The notes below the pieces were generated by a model. It did no database searches. It worked only from the letters and a program-made list of their open reading frames with translations, and was not told where the DNA came from. The translations under genes were made by a program, and so were the position numbers. Below are positions 12,301 to 21,696 of a DNA stretch of 64,000 nt, in pieces; within the stretch, counting starts at the first letter, position 1; each line of letters begins with the position of its first letter. Origin of the DNA: Allolobophora icterica (taxonomy: Eukaryota > Annelida > Clitellata > Crassiclitellata > Lumbricidae); contig OY744604.1 of assembly GCA_963556255.1 (NCBI GenBank), positions 71,846,390 to 71,910,389 on the forward strand, read 5' to 3'.

Positions 12301-15300
12301 AGAAAATATTCCCTTGCGCAAGCCTCGAGAATGGTGTTAGAAGACCCTAGTTCAGAGACAGGTAATGACACGGATATTGAAGAATCGGATGACGACAGCG
12401 AATTTCTGTACGAGTTAGGCGATATTTCGATGTCGTCGGATGAAGATGACAGCGATGGCAATGACAGTAGTGGTAACGAGGAGGAAAATGAAAGCGAAAG
12501 TGGGAACGATCACTACTGCAGCAGCTACTCCTTCCTGAGAAAATCCATCAAGTGGTGGAAAAAAACATTCTTTTGGCTGCTGGAAGTGGCTGTGGTGAAC
12601 AGCTTCATAATATACAACCAACCACATCCAGGCAATGACCTAAATCACATCCACTACAGAGAAGCTCTGATTCTACATCTTGTTCAAGAACAGCGTGCGG
12701 TTCAACCGGCTAGACGTCGTGGTCGCCCTTCGACTTTCGATAAAGAAGAAAGACTGAACAAACACAAGCACTTTATTGCCTCTTATGAAAATAAGAAGAC
12801 CAAAGATTGCAGTGTCTGTAGCGACAGGAAAACACCAGGATGTCGTCGAAAAACCGTATTCTACTGCGAAACTTGTTCCCGGCAACCTGGTTTGCACCCC
12901 GGGAAATGTTTCAAGGACTACCATACACTGACAACATACAAATAAAGTTGAACACTGGACTCACTGACGGTATTGTTGATCATGTTTCTTGGTTAAAAAT
13001 AATTAATAATGGCTTAGACAACTGTTATATACAATGTATACTATCACACTGTTCGTTCAGGTTTTTACGTGTAAAAATATTCAGATTTGGGGAGAACGAT
13101 ACCAATATTTAATCCGAGTGGAAAAGGTTAAGTCAGGTGCATGCACTCTTTTGGAGGAGAAGTTGGCAAACGTCTGTTATCTTTTGCCTGTCGGCATCAT
13201 ATTCATGAGATAATCCTGGATAAGATCTGTTCACTGACATTAGCTCCTTCTTCTGGACCAGATATGCAGATGTTCAAACGTTTCCAATCCTTCTGCAGGC
13301 TGATATTGATCATGTTGCTTTCCGTCCAGGTTTAAATGATGTTGAAGTCACAAGAGAGATCACACCAGGAAAAAAAGCTGAAGTTTTGAATGTTGTTGAA
13401 CAGCAACTTCAGGAAACTCAGCCACGAGAAGGTTACCAGGAACTGTTCACTCGTGTCATATTTCTGAGAGGCATCCCTCTAAGTGGAATTCATTTCAGTA
13501 CTCCAGCTGGACTTCACCGAGCAAAATGGATGGTGGTTGTTATACGGTTTCAAAATCTCCATGTTAGGTCGTATCCAGGCAGATGTTGTCCAGTTTAAGC
13601 TGACAGCCAAAGAAGAACATGGTCTACTTGAGCTTCTCTGCTTTACCATAGCAGATGGAATGGTGGATACATCCAAGCTTTGGTTCCGATTAATGACCTA
13701 CTGTTCCTAGAAAGGTTGCAGTAGTCTGCAGTAAATAAGGTCATATTTGATGGTGCGGTGCAGAAGCTATTGGGCCCCTATGGTATCTGAATGAGGAAAT
13801 CATATGCCTTGCAATGTTTGATCCGTCTGTCACTCTTGAAGTGAAATGAGGAATGGTGAAAGTAAATAACAGTTGGCCTCTTGGAAAGAGCAATCCACCA
13901 AATCGAATCACTTTGATGGGTGATCTTTCAGCAAACAGGAATCTAACGGTTCTAACCTCTTTTGTCACTCAGCAGAGTATTCAATTCTTCACAGCATTGA
14001 GCTTGTCCATAGAATTCCTTCAGATTGATCTTGGTCTGTGGTGCTACAATTCTGAATTCAAAACAGCGCTGAAGTATGTCAAGGCACTGAAAGTTATAAA
14101 CGACATGGCGGAAAGAGGTGTGCCTCTGATTGATGAGTTTAATGATGATCTGACCAGAAACGAAAAACCGAAACACTTTCTCCTTCAAATAGTTGCTGAG
14201 CATAAAAAGTTGTTCATAGACTATAAGAAATCTACAGTTGTGGCCGGACTGAAATGCTAGACATTAGCGTTTAACAGTAGACAATCTTTTGTATTATGTA
14301 TTTTTTATGTTGAAGGCTATGTCGGACTAGAACCATTTTCAGAACTTACTTTAATAATCCTTTAATTAGCTGTTGATTACACAGTGTTACTGCTTCTGGT
14401 TAATAATGCGTGCACTGCTAGACAGTAGACACTGAATACAGTGTGTTCACTGTTCACTGTTTAGACTAATACTAATTAGCGGCATTGTACGAATACGACA
14501 TGCCTGTGTAAAACTACACTTGCCACGAGGCACCCCTAAACATCATCCTAAAAATCACAAACTTCACAGGAAATTTTATTTATTTATTTGGAACATTATG
14601 AGAGGGTGAGATTTAATAATTAAAAATTTTTTCTGAGCCACCCTAGTATATGGCAATATATATATATCTATAGGCATGCTAAAATAAATGGTTAGCAAAC
14701 ACATGAAAAAGTTGCCATTTAATGTGAGTTGACACTGTTCTTTAACCTATCTACCGCAAGAACAGTAGGCCTAACTCTGAATCTTCAACACGAGACAGGT
14801 GCATGAAATCTGCGAGTTGTGTAGTTTCGCTAAATCCCATTCCAGGTCAATAAATTCACATTCCGTTGGATTTATTTATTTACTTTGAAAAAGTTATATA
14901 AAAAGAACAGAGAAATGAGTAACAAGAACAACAAAAACAGAGAAATGAGGAATAAGAACGGAAAGAACATGGATATGAAGAACAAGAGCGGCAAGCAAAT
15001 GGAAATGAGGAACAAGAACGGAAAGAACATGGAAATGAGGAACAAGAACGGAAAGAACATGGACATGAGGAACAAGAGGGACAAGAAAAGGAAAATGAGG
15101 AACAAAAGCGCAAGAATAGGGAATGGGAACAAGAACAACAAGAACAGGAAAATGAGGAACAAGAACGGAAAGAACATAGAAATGATCAATCAATCAATAT
15201 TCGTTTATTGCATTAATTCCCGTTGACACAAACGCAACGGGATGAGGAACAAGAAGGGCAGGAACAGGGAAATGAGGAACAAGAACGACAAAAGCAGGGC

Positions 15301-15919
15301 AATGAAGAGCAAGGACAAAAAGAACAGGAAATGAGTAACAAGCAGAGGCGTAGACTTTGGGAGGGGCAGCCGGGGCACTTGCTGATGAATGAGCAAATGC
15401 CCCCCTCCCTCAATATTTTGGACAAGTTTACGCCAGTTGTAACAAGAACGAAAGGAACAAGGAAATGAGAAAAAGCAAGGAAATGAAGAACCAGAACAGA
15501 AAGAACAGGCGAGGAACAAAAACGGCAAAACATACTTCTAAATGAGCGTAAATTGTAGTCCGTAGACCTAGTAGTCTATTATGTAAATCTACTTCATAAT
15601 AGGTTTTTGTTAGGCCTTATTAGGCCTTATTATATTTTATTACAGTATTTGCTCATAAAGCAGTCAATTAGTTGATAATTCATCCCATTCTGACGAACTG
15701 AAAATTACTCTGCCCATTTTGATGTCATCCGACCAAAAGGGAACCAAATAGTCTGGTTTCTGTTTCTTTACACTGTGCCGTGTGTATTCATGTTGAATCT
15801 ATTATTGAATTCAGACTGTTTAGCCTTTAATTCGTCATGGTTATATATAACACTTCTTGTATAACATTTCTTCCAAAGTGTAATCGTCTGCGGTTTGTCA
15901 GTTCGAATTGATATTAAAC

Positions 15920-15987
<68 letters not shown>

Positions 15988-18900
15988 CGTCATACTCGTT
16001 TAATTATAACTCTACAGTTGGCTAACTGTGACTTGAGCTTCTAAACTTAGCACAAAACAGCGTCGCTTTTGTCAAAACCACAGGTAACGGCTACAACTTA
16101 AAATCTTGAAGCGCTAATAGAAAGGCACCCAACAACGTCGGTGCCGTCGTATCAGAGATGATTGGTAATGGTAATTGCAAATTTATATAGCGCCACTTCA
16201 AGAGAGACTCATCAGAGATGATCCCGACCTAATACAATGAAACCACTATCGAACTAATGGTTCTCAAACTTTACGAAAAAGAGGCAAAGAGAGGCTGAGA
16301 AGCTCATGTCGCCACTGGGGTAAACTTGTCCAAAATATTAGGGAGGGGGAAGGGATGAGGTCTGAACAATCGGCGAGTCTCAGAGGCTCAGAGGTAATCT
16401 TGACTGTTATCATTGCATCAAGTTCTTCAGTTACGAGCCGAACAGGAAACAAAGGATTGACATGATAAAAGCGACCTATGGTATTGAAATATATCATTAT
16501 ATATGACATAAACGTTTTGTAAGTTTTGTTGAAGTTGGTTTGACGTCTCTGGCACTGCTCTACTCTGGCCCCAGTCCTACTTGTCTTCCCGATCCTTCTC
16601 TGTTAAAGCCTTCAGCCACTGTTCGCAACCCCTCCCTCTCTCCTGTGGTGTCCCTTGAGGCTCCATCCAGGGTCCACTCCTCTTCATACTGTATACCACA
16701 CCGTTAAGCCATCTCATAAAATTTTCTCTATTGACCACCATCTTTACGCAGATGACACCCAACTCCAAAATTATATCCTTCTCCCAACGCTCTTTTCCGC
16801 TTCCATCACACAAATACTCAACGTGGTAAACCTAATCTCATCGCAGTGGATATCATCCAATCTCCTCTGCCTTAACCCTTCCAAAACAGAATTCATCATC
16901 CGAGGTTTCCTGATAAAATCAAGAAAATCCATGACCGTTCCATGCACCTATCGACTAACTAACTTATCGTCTCCTACCTTCACCTCTGACTCCGCCATCC
17001 GCAATCTTGGTATTACTTTTGATCTACACCTCTCCTTCTTTAACCACATCTCCATCCTCTTGCGCTCCTGCTTCATACACATTCGTGACCTCTGCAGTAT
17101 ACGGCCCATGTTCGACCTTAAAACTGCCCCCACCATTGCTGCATCCATTGCTGATTCAAAGCTTGATTGCTGCAATTCCCTCTTCCTGAACCTTGAATCC
17201 ACCAAAAACAAGCGTCTGCAACTTATCCAAAACTCACTAGTCACTTCTGCTCTGTAGCCTCATTAAACTGATGAGGGGTGGTCAGTGGTCACCGTGGTTG
17301 GACTGGAAAAAGGATGAGAGTTGGTCGATTCCCTTCCCTGAGGAGTTTAATTGCATCCGACAATATTGGCAATAAAAGAAAGAGAAAGACCGACTGGGCA
17401 CAGATAAAGCCCGCCTCATATTACTCGGCCTCGTCGCTTTGAAAATGGAGGAGATACGCGCCATCGACGACTTGCTGAGTGAAGGAAGACACCATTTATG
17501 GAAGACGCTAGCTGGTTACCAACTTCGTTGAGTCCATCCACAGTTGACCACGCTTTGTCAGGACGAAGTAGGCCTATAGATGATTCGCTGAAAGTACTCC
17601 AAGAGAGTTTCCGAAGAAAGTACAGACAAACCCCCTCCCTTCCCGTGGGTGTCTTGAAAAAAACGGGAACTCACTTACACCTCCAGAAAGGTAGATCAGT
17701 TAGAATCCGTTGAGCTCGAATCAACTTAGCTTATTAAACGTTATCTCTAGAAGGAGCGGCAAGACAGAGAGAGAGAGAGTCAGTCAGACAGGAAGAGACA
17801 GCCATGTCTGTTAGATAGCATCAGACAACGATGCCGCTCATGCTCGCTAATGGATAGTATCGAGCAGACACTAATGGTGTCCGTTTAAGAAGTCTTCAGT
17901 ACAAGTTCGTTGTAGTTGTCGTAATCGCTGCAGTTATGGTAAATAATCCAATTATTTAGTTCAGATAGATCGGTTGCCCTCTGTGGCCTGATTCTGGTTT
18001 GTCTGACCTATTGGATTCGGTCATACATCTCCAATAGATATTTTTTTACGATAATTTCACTGCCAGCGACCATCAACTGATGCCTCGTTCTTTTTCATAA
18101 CGGCTCTATATAAGTCATTAGATTAGATTGGATTACAGATTAATAAATGTAGGCTAATTGATCATCATGCAGGCTGACTGTCCTAAGAACATGCGTTCAA
18201 TTCTCTATGCTTTAGGAACCCCAGACAGTCTGAGGCTTGACAACGGGGACACTGCTAGCTTCTCTATGGCGAATCTGAACGCCTTCATGATGATTGGGGG
18301 TATCCTCTTCGTGACCATCCTTGTGGCAGTCATGCTTACAGCTCTACTGGTGGTGGCATTAAAGAAAATACGTCATCAGAGAAGTAGGTCTATACGTGCT
18401 ATTTTTACATTTGTATGTGAATGTCATAGGCCACTACTTATTTGTTCAATATATTATGTATAATATAATGTATATGTATATAATAAGGTATGCCAACAGA
18501 CTGGACAACAGATAAGAGATAACGGCTAAACCCTATCTTTGCTTACTTAGGCATAGACCTACACCAAACTTAATGAACTTACGAGAGCAAAAGTTGTTAC
18601 TTTAAACTAGCGGTTTGTAACATTTATTTAACGACACCGTCATATCGAAGATGATTGACGTCAGACACAATGCATATAAAATTATGTTACAGGCAATTCG
18701 TAAAACCAGGGATTTTGTAAAATGCCTGAAATTTTTAGGCAATTTGTAAAATCCCTGATTCACTCAGGCACTTTACAAAATCCATGAAAAAACCAGGGAT
18801 TTTGTAAAATCCCTGAAATCAGACGATGAAAATTTGACAGATTGCCTGAAATGAAAATGACGAACATAATCGAAGTTTATTATGCACAAAAACCTTATTT

Positions 18901-21225
18901 TCAAAGGATTAACATTTTTAGATGGCATTTTATTTAAAGTTCAGTTCTCAAGTTGTAAAACCAGGCATTTTGTAAATTGCCTGAAAGTTAATTATGAAAA
19001 CAAGTCCTATTTTCAACGGATTAACATGTTTAAATGGTATTTTATTTTAAGTTCAGTTCTCAAAAGCTACAACAGTTCTTCTTTTCACACGACATACTCG
19101 AATGACATCGAATGTTGGTTGCACTTGACTTATTAATTAGGCCCTATTAATTGACAGATTAATTTTAGAACTGACCTAACCAAAGGAAAACCAGACATGA
19201 AATAGTGCTTGCTGGGTTTTGATTTATAGCAAGGGTACTCGTCTGACTAGTTAATCTCAGTCAATCGGTAGATATTTCGGTCAACTTATAATTGCTGCGA
19301 CGGCACATCAAAGAATTATCAGGAAGTAGACAATCAAAGTTCACTGGGCGCTGAAAGACAAATAGGTGCAAATTTTTCAAAGGGGAAGTGAAGTTGTCGA
19401 GCGGTAGGCCTATTGTTAATTAATTTGTGAAGTATCAACAACTTCAGTTATCCTGCAACTTCAAAGTTCCCTGGGCGCTTCAAAACAAATAGGTGCAAAT
19501 TTTTCAGGGGAAAGTGAAGTTGTCGAACCGGATTAACCCGGCTCGACAACTTAACTTTCCCTTTGAAACATTAATCTGTGAATGAATGATTAATAAGTGT
19601 AAGTGTAACAGTCGATGTCATTCGAGTATGTCATGTGAAACAGAAAACTGCTGTAGCTTTCGAGAGCTGAACTTAAAATAGGCTATATGGTCATACCATG
19701 TACAAATGTTAATACTCTGAAAATAAGGTTTGCGTGCATAATACACTTCGACTATGTTCGTCATAAAATAGGGCCTATATGGTCATACCATGTAGGCCTA
19801 CAAATGTTAATCCTTTGAAAATAAGGTTTTTGTGCATAATAAACTTCGATTATGTTCGTCATTTTCATTTAAGGCAATCTGTCAAATTTTCGTCATCCAA
19901 TTTCAGGGATCTTACAAAATCCCTGGTTTTTTCAGGGATTTTGTAAAGTGCCTGAGTGAATCAGAGATTTTTACAAATTGCCTAAAAATTTCAGGCACTT
20001 TCAAAATCCCTGGTTTTACGAATTGCCTGTAACATATACACAGGTACATAATCAATCACGTATGGGATCCAAGACAGGTTAAGCTGACGGCCGGCTGCCA
20101 ACCAAGAAAACCCCCGAAGGGGAAAGTGGTGGTAGGAATTTCCCATGCACGGTCACCGGAGTTGGGGTTTCTCCCCTCCCCGTCTTGGCTACATTTGTGG
20201 GTTTTTATTTACATTAAAAAGTGTTCATGTATGTTAGAATTCTGAGGGTTGTCTAAGTTACGTCTTAGTATATATACAGAGTACTTAATGGTCTATCATT
20301 TACATTATACTGTTCGTGATTTATGTAGTTTGAAGAGTTATAGTGCTCTTCAGTCTTCAGTATTCGTCAGTTTTGGTATTTCAGATTATTTACAGTTCTC
20401 AGATTGTTCGGTAATAGTTCATGGTCTTTGTAAACCCGGAATTTCTATAGTTTCTGGCACAGGAACCGCAGTCTGAAGCATCTTCTACAGCCTTCTTCCG
20501 GAACTGCTACTTTAAACTAGCGGTTCTTGATGATCACTTATAACAGCCTAACTGCTGGACACCAACAAGTTGCAAGCACCTTCAGGATCAAAATCCAGGA
20601 AAGCGGGTAGAGATCGGCACGCATAAATATAACCCTATTTTGAGGTTAAATATTTTATTTGCTCGTAGATAAGCCTGCAGAGTCGACACAAGGCGCGACA
20701 GGCGGCTACTCAGAGATACAAACAACTACTATCAGTACGGAACAAAGAAATGTATCTGGTAGTGACTCCATACAAGACATTAACTCTCCACATGACTATG
20801 AAGAGATTCCAACAGCCAGCTCTACTAGTATCCGTGCGGAATATGAAAACATACCTGAAAGAAACTTCAATCTGACACAAGACTATGAAGAGATACCAGC
20901 AGTCTCTACCCATGCGGACAGAAGAAACACTCATCTTCAACTTCCACATCATTTGTCAACGATAAATTACAATGAAATATCGCCCATCTCACTTCCCATC
21001 ATCTCTCCAGGTCCACTCGATGACCAGGAGGCTCGACAGGAGGGAGAATACTGGCCGATGGTCAGAGACGGATACGTCGAAATCTCCCAAAGACCAAATA
21101 TTTCGACAATCGTCTACGAAGTTCTTCAACCCAAGAAAGAAAGTCAGAAGAAAAGGACTCGTCTTCGACTGTTCAGGTATATAGACCGTAATCTGTTTGA
21201 GACATTCGTATGTCAGTCACAGTAG
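6008..21225 (+). CDS. Receptor gene A: Ig domain, TM, tyrosine-rich tail (gene model)
   Basis: Three exons on the plus strand join in frame: Ig V-type 6008-6334, membrane 18216-18383 and cytoplasmic 20669-21225. All three acceptors and both donors leave phase 1, the classic Ig-superfamily exon phase, so the product would be a type I single-pass receptor with one extracellular Ig domain. The tail has seven YxxI/L motifs, some spaced like an ITAM, which suggests signalling through SH2-domain kinases. The first exon (signal peptide) was not found and may lie to the left of the window or inside 1-6 kb. The 11.9-kb intron is almost all transposons. I infer an immune-type activating receptor; the ligand is unknown. 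Alternative: the exons belong to separate members of one gene array. Confidence 0.6.
6440..6660 (+). mobile_element. tRNA-derived SINE
   Basis: Internal RNA polymerase III promoter boxes are clear: A box TGGCTCAGTGG at 6445-6455 and B box GGTTCGAATCC at 6488-6498, correctly spaced. The tRNA-like head is followed by a body (ccttgggcaagtccttcactc) and a tail ending in 'gaggcgctatagaaat' then A-rich sequence, like LINE-borrowed tails. It lies in the long intron of receptor A. Confidence 0.85.
6661..7161. other. Intron of receptor A, nothing recognised
   Basis: No exon, repeat boundary or RNA gene stands out between the SINE and the next hAT insertion. The minus-strand frame 6945-7367 crosses into transposon sequence and is not coding. 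Confidence 0.4.
7214..7727. mobile_element. hAT MITE with 8-bp TSD TGCCCTGG
   Basis: Inverted ends CATGGGCGGCGATC and GATCGCCGCCACTG bound a 514-bp element. The perfect duplication TGCCCTGG lies at 7206-7213 and 7728-7735. A shorter relative with the same ends is at 42014-42262. The interior includes G/C runs and the module 'gactaaaaaagtcatcaac' found in several other elements of the window. Confidence 0.85.
7982..9052 (-). mobile_element. RTE-like LINE, 5'-truncated reverse transcriptase
   Basis: An 11-bp duplication CTTATAATTAT (7971-7981 and 9053-9063) defines the insertion. The minus strand encodes VWQEGLWQVLRNYGVPE, then GVRQGCGLSPDLFN, the catalytic FADDIDLV, and a C-terminal WLRRIRGRTRR...WFGHVTRM segment. 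The last part (RLPAMALYGHVEGVRSRGR to the stop near 7997) is in another frame, so a frameshift lies near 8200. The N-terminus, including endonuclease and RT motifs before 'FDRVW', is missing: a typical dead-on-arrival copy. Confidence 0.85.
9190..10690. other. Intronic stretch, no gene seen
   Basis: About 1.5 kb of apparently single-copy sequence within the long intron of receptor A. I find no long frame, no clear inverted ends and no RNA gene. Confidence 0.4.
10700..10800. repeat. TAATG repeat and LINE/SINE-type tail
   Basis: Repeated 'aatgt' units (10716-10751) are followed by 'atttttatagcacctcttcaagaa'-like sequence. That resembles the tail phrases at 16165-16210, 29685 and 45875 that read 'tatatagcgcc'. 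It is probably a 3' tail of an old retroposon, in reverse. Confidence 0.4.
10876..11348 (+). mobile_element. RTE-like LINE 3' end with 12-bp TSD
   Basis: The duplication ATATGTTAGGGT (10864-10875 and 11349-11360) is perfect. Between the copies the plus strand encodes the RT C-terminal region: VLYGCETWTMTKNME, MWIWRKMLRISW, FFGHVMRSDGLEKEMM, GRPRRRWMDEIQ, and a terminal IARAPRADSTR stop. A shorter copy of the same family is at 62813-62923. The duplicated target includes the first bases of the transposon that follows, so this LINE landed exactly on that element's left tip. Confidence 0.9.
11620..11894. mobile_element. hAT MITE inside the transposase pseudogene
   Basis: Ends CATAATTGTCC and GGACGCCCATG, with flanks CTTGCTTG (11612-11619) and CTTGCCTG (11895-11902), 7 of 8 identical. 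Removing it restores the continuous reading DRLPVLASGVG in the interrupted gene, which independently confirms the borders. Confidence 0.75.
12051..13131 (+). mobile_element. piggyBac element, internally deleted
   Basis: TTAA target duplications are at 12051-12054 and 13128-13131. Perfect 13-bp inverted ends CCTTTTCCACTCG lie at 12055-12067 and, inverted, at 13115-13127. Next to the left end are copies of the near-palindrome gtcccacctggtgggac (12071-12087 and 12115-12131, with a degenerate third at 12166-12180), likely transposase-binding repeats. One open frame remains inside. Confidence 0.95.
12286..12945 (+). CDS. piggyBac transposase derivative lacking the catalytic core
   Basis: The 219-residue frame from ATG 12286 keeps the acidic N-terminus typical of piggyBac transposases (Ser/Asp/Glu-rich, residues about 15-75). 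It then jumps in frame to the C-terminal segment SFLRKSIKWWKKTFFWLL...AVVNSFIIYNQ. It ends with the cysteine-rich DNA-binding domain (residues about 170-212: CSVCSDRKTPGCRRKT, CETCSRQPGLHPGKCF). The DDD catalytic domain, normally some 300 residues, is missing. The fusion point is near residue 75-80. Family proteins are about 550-600 residues. The frame is intact, so a short protein able to bind ends but not cut is possible, though deletion followed by neutral survival is just as likely. Confidence 0.85.
   Translation: MSSRKRKYSLAQASRMVLEDPSSETGNDTDIEESDDDSEFLYELGDISMSSDEDDSDGNDSSGNEEENESESGNDHYCSSYSFLRKSIKWWKKTFFWLLEVAVVNSFIIYNQPHPGNDLNHIHYREALILHLVQEQRAVQPARRRGRPSTFDKEERLNKHKHFIASYENKKTKDCSVCSDRKTPGCRRKTVFYCETCSRQPGLHPGKCFKDYHTLTTYK
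14905..15545 (+). repeat. Purine-rich minisatellite, about 30 bp unit
   Basis: Tandem units of the type 'gaggaacaagaacggaaa' with 'gaacatggaaat' fill 14905-15180 and resume at 15240-15540. Open frames on both strands (up to 113 residues, Lys/Asn/Met-rich on the plus strand) are by-products. A LINE-tail-like insert (15183-15235, with 'caatcaatcaat') and a MITE (15343-15438) interrupt the array. Confidence 0.85.
15343..15438 (+). mobile_element. Short hAT MITE (AGGCGTAGAC family), TSD GTAACAAG
   Basis: It starts CAGAGGCGTAGACTTTGG and ends TTTACGCCAGTT. The perfect duplication GTAACAAG lies at 15335-15342 and 15439-15446. This is a shortened member of the family seen at 31358, 51572 and in the 36.5-38.3 kb block. 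Confidence 0.8.
15447..16540. repeat. (AT)n tract and unannotated sequence
   Basis: It holds an (AT)n run at 15921-15986, a retroposon tail phrase 'aatttatatagcgcc' near 16180, and a reverse fragment of the AGGCGTAGAC MITE family near 16312-16345 (cactggggtaaacttgtcc). No host gene was seen. Confidence 0.5.
16545..17260 (+). mobile_element. L2-like LINE reverse transcriptase fragment
   Basis: The plus-strand frame from 16655 gives HHLYADDTQLQNYI (the catalytic YADD box), then LCLNPSKTEFIIRG, IRNLGITFDLHLSF, and KNKRLQLIQNSLVTS. That is the order of RT motifs 5 to the thumb in L2/Crack-type elements. Upstream, 16560-16700, an alternate frame gives the GVP-GS-QGPLLFILY region. The copy is truncated at both ends and frameshifted. 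Confidence 0.8.
17261..18215. other. Intronic sequence before the membrane exon
   Basis: No exon or element boundary could be supported. A short (GA)n run lies at 17768-17781. The frame 17498-17713 has no recognisable domain and lacks splice-site support in phase 1. Confidence 0.35.
18216..18383 (+). CDS. Transmembrane exon, receptor A
   Basis: A pyrimidine-rich acceptor (ttctctatgctttag) precedes 18216 and the donor gtaggt follows 18383. The exon is 168 bp, phase 1 at both ends. It encodes a short stalk (GTPDSLRLDNGDTASFSM) and about 25 hydrophobic residues (MMIGGILFVTILVAVMLTAL...) followed by the basic stop-transfer KKIRHQR. No charged residue sits within the membrane segment, so the protein probably does not rely on charge pairing with a separate adaptor, consistent with its own signalling tail. 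Confidence 0.75.
18685..20034. mobile_element. Long-TIR DNA transposon without transposase
   Basis: The ends TGTTACAGGCAATTCG (18685) and CGAATTGCCTGTAACA (20034) are perfect and flanked by TA. The inverted arms extend about 200-250 bp or more with repeated phrases 'ccagggattttgtaaa' and 'gcctgaa'. The two arms share the inner block 'aacttcgattatgttcgtc' and its reverse. The centre has two direct copies of a ~75-bp segment (around 19330 and 19460: 'gggcgct...caaataggtgcaaat'). No open frame for a transposase exists. Confidence 0.8.
20035..20668. other. Intron before the cytoplasmic exon
   Basis: An imperfect hairpin (ccaagacagg near 20069, ccccgtcttgg near 20180) may be a small old MITE, but no target duplication supports it. 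Nothing else was recognised. Confidence 0.3.
20669..21225 (+). CDS. Cytoplasmic exon with tandem YxxI/L motifs, receptor A
   Basis: The acceptor gctcgtag precedes 20669 and reading resumes in phase 1. The translation contains YSEI, YEEI, YENI, YEEI, YNEI, YVEI and YEVL. YEEI is the classic optimum for Src-family SH2 domains. The gaps between YEEI and YENI (11 residues), YENI and YEEI (10), and YVEI and YEVL (10) fit the 6-12 residue ITAM rule. Acidic residues precede most tyrosines, favouring phosphorylation. The frame runs to a stop at 21223-21225. A possible donor (gtatat at 21177) would instead splice onward in phase 2 after an Arg/Lys-rich end. A poly(A) signal AATAAA is at 21509. Confidence 0.75.
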
Positions 21226-21243
21226 TCGACTGTATAAGCACTT

Positions 21244-21696
21244 GGGGCCATCCATATATTACGTACGCAAAAATCCGGGGAAAAAATACCCCCTCCCCTC
21301 TGTTCGCAAGCGTACTTTCTTCCACACCCCATGCGTACGTACGCTTGACGCACACCCACCCACCCCTGAAGACCAGCTGCAGAAAGTGTCTCGGCAGCGA
21401 CTGTCTGCACTTTAGGCAAGATTGAAGGATGAGTGAGGGCCAATATAGACAAATTATAGGTGTCTCGTTCACAGCACAGAATAACTGCACATGGCTTTTA
21501 TATAATGTAATAAAATGCCATCGGACGACTATAGGACAATACAGTTATAAATAGGCTAATGTGGACGTCATAATTAGAAATTTATTTGCGTACGTACACA
21601 TTTTGTCCCCCCCTCCCCCCGTTCGCACCCGTACGCAAAATCGCCTAAATCCGACCCCCGACCCCCTCATTGCGTACGTAATATGTGGATGGCCCC
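21244..21696. mobile_element. TIR element (GGGGCCATCC ends)
   Basis: The inverted ends GGGGCCATCCATATATTACG (21244) and its complement ending at 21696 are identical at all but one or two of about 27 positions, each running on into a GTACGCAA repeat. It is flanked by TT on both sides, so any target duplication is very short. The superfamily is not assigned. Internal C-rich and 'cgtacg' repeats account for the overlapping frames here. Confidence 0.75.

Larger units (their letters stand above)
11515..14260 (+). pseudogene. Transposase-like gene, disrupted
   Basis: With the MITE (11620-11894) removed, the plus strand reads DVPIKVLCDGKFLSHMTGK, AKFDRLPVLASGVG, then QLLAVPYLPNGTREI up to 12050. 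Beyond the piggyBac insertion it resumes with GKRLLSFACRHHIHEIILD, GPSSGPDMQMFKRFQ, then LRGIPLSGIHFSTPAG and LHRAKWMVVV, ending with NDMAERGVPLIDEFN and a stop at about 14258. The order matches a transposon-encoded protein found uncharacterised in many aquatic animals. CRHH and the R-W pair resemble landmarks of hAT-like RNase H transposases. Frameshifts and stops between 13320 and 13860 show that it is dead even without the insertions. Confidence 0.7.
11355..14645 (+). mobile_element. Decayed autonomous DNA transposon, 8-bp TSD, broken by three insertions
   Basis: The left tip TAGGGTGGTTC (11355, also 10870 before the LINE) mirrors the right tip GAGCCACCCTA (14645). The flanks GTATATGT (10862-10869) and GTATATGG (14646-14653) form an 8-bp duplication with one mismatch. 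Homology between the two ends extends inward (attatgttccaaat and ggggtgcctc motifs on both sides). The interior carries a damaged transposase-like gene. The 8-bp duplication suggests hAT or a related superfamily; the family name is not certain. Confidence 0.75.

Noticed and set aside
14872..15533. Lys/Asn/Met-rich or hydrophobic repeat proteins on both strands
   Set aside because: Purine minisatellite open in several frames at once, interrupted by a MITE with its own TSD.
18158..18463. Full frame 18158-18463 as a small membrane protein gene
   Set aside because: The frame lacks an ATG in a good context and is better explained as a 168-bp phase-1 exon with clear acceptor and donor.
20069..20190. 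Small MITE between TM and tail exons of receptor A
   Set aside because: The inverted arms are imperfect and no target duplication could be found.
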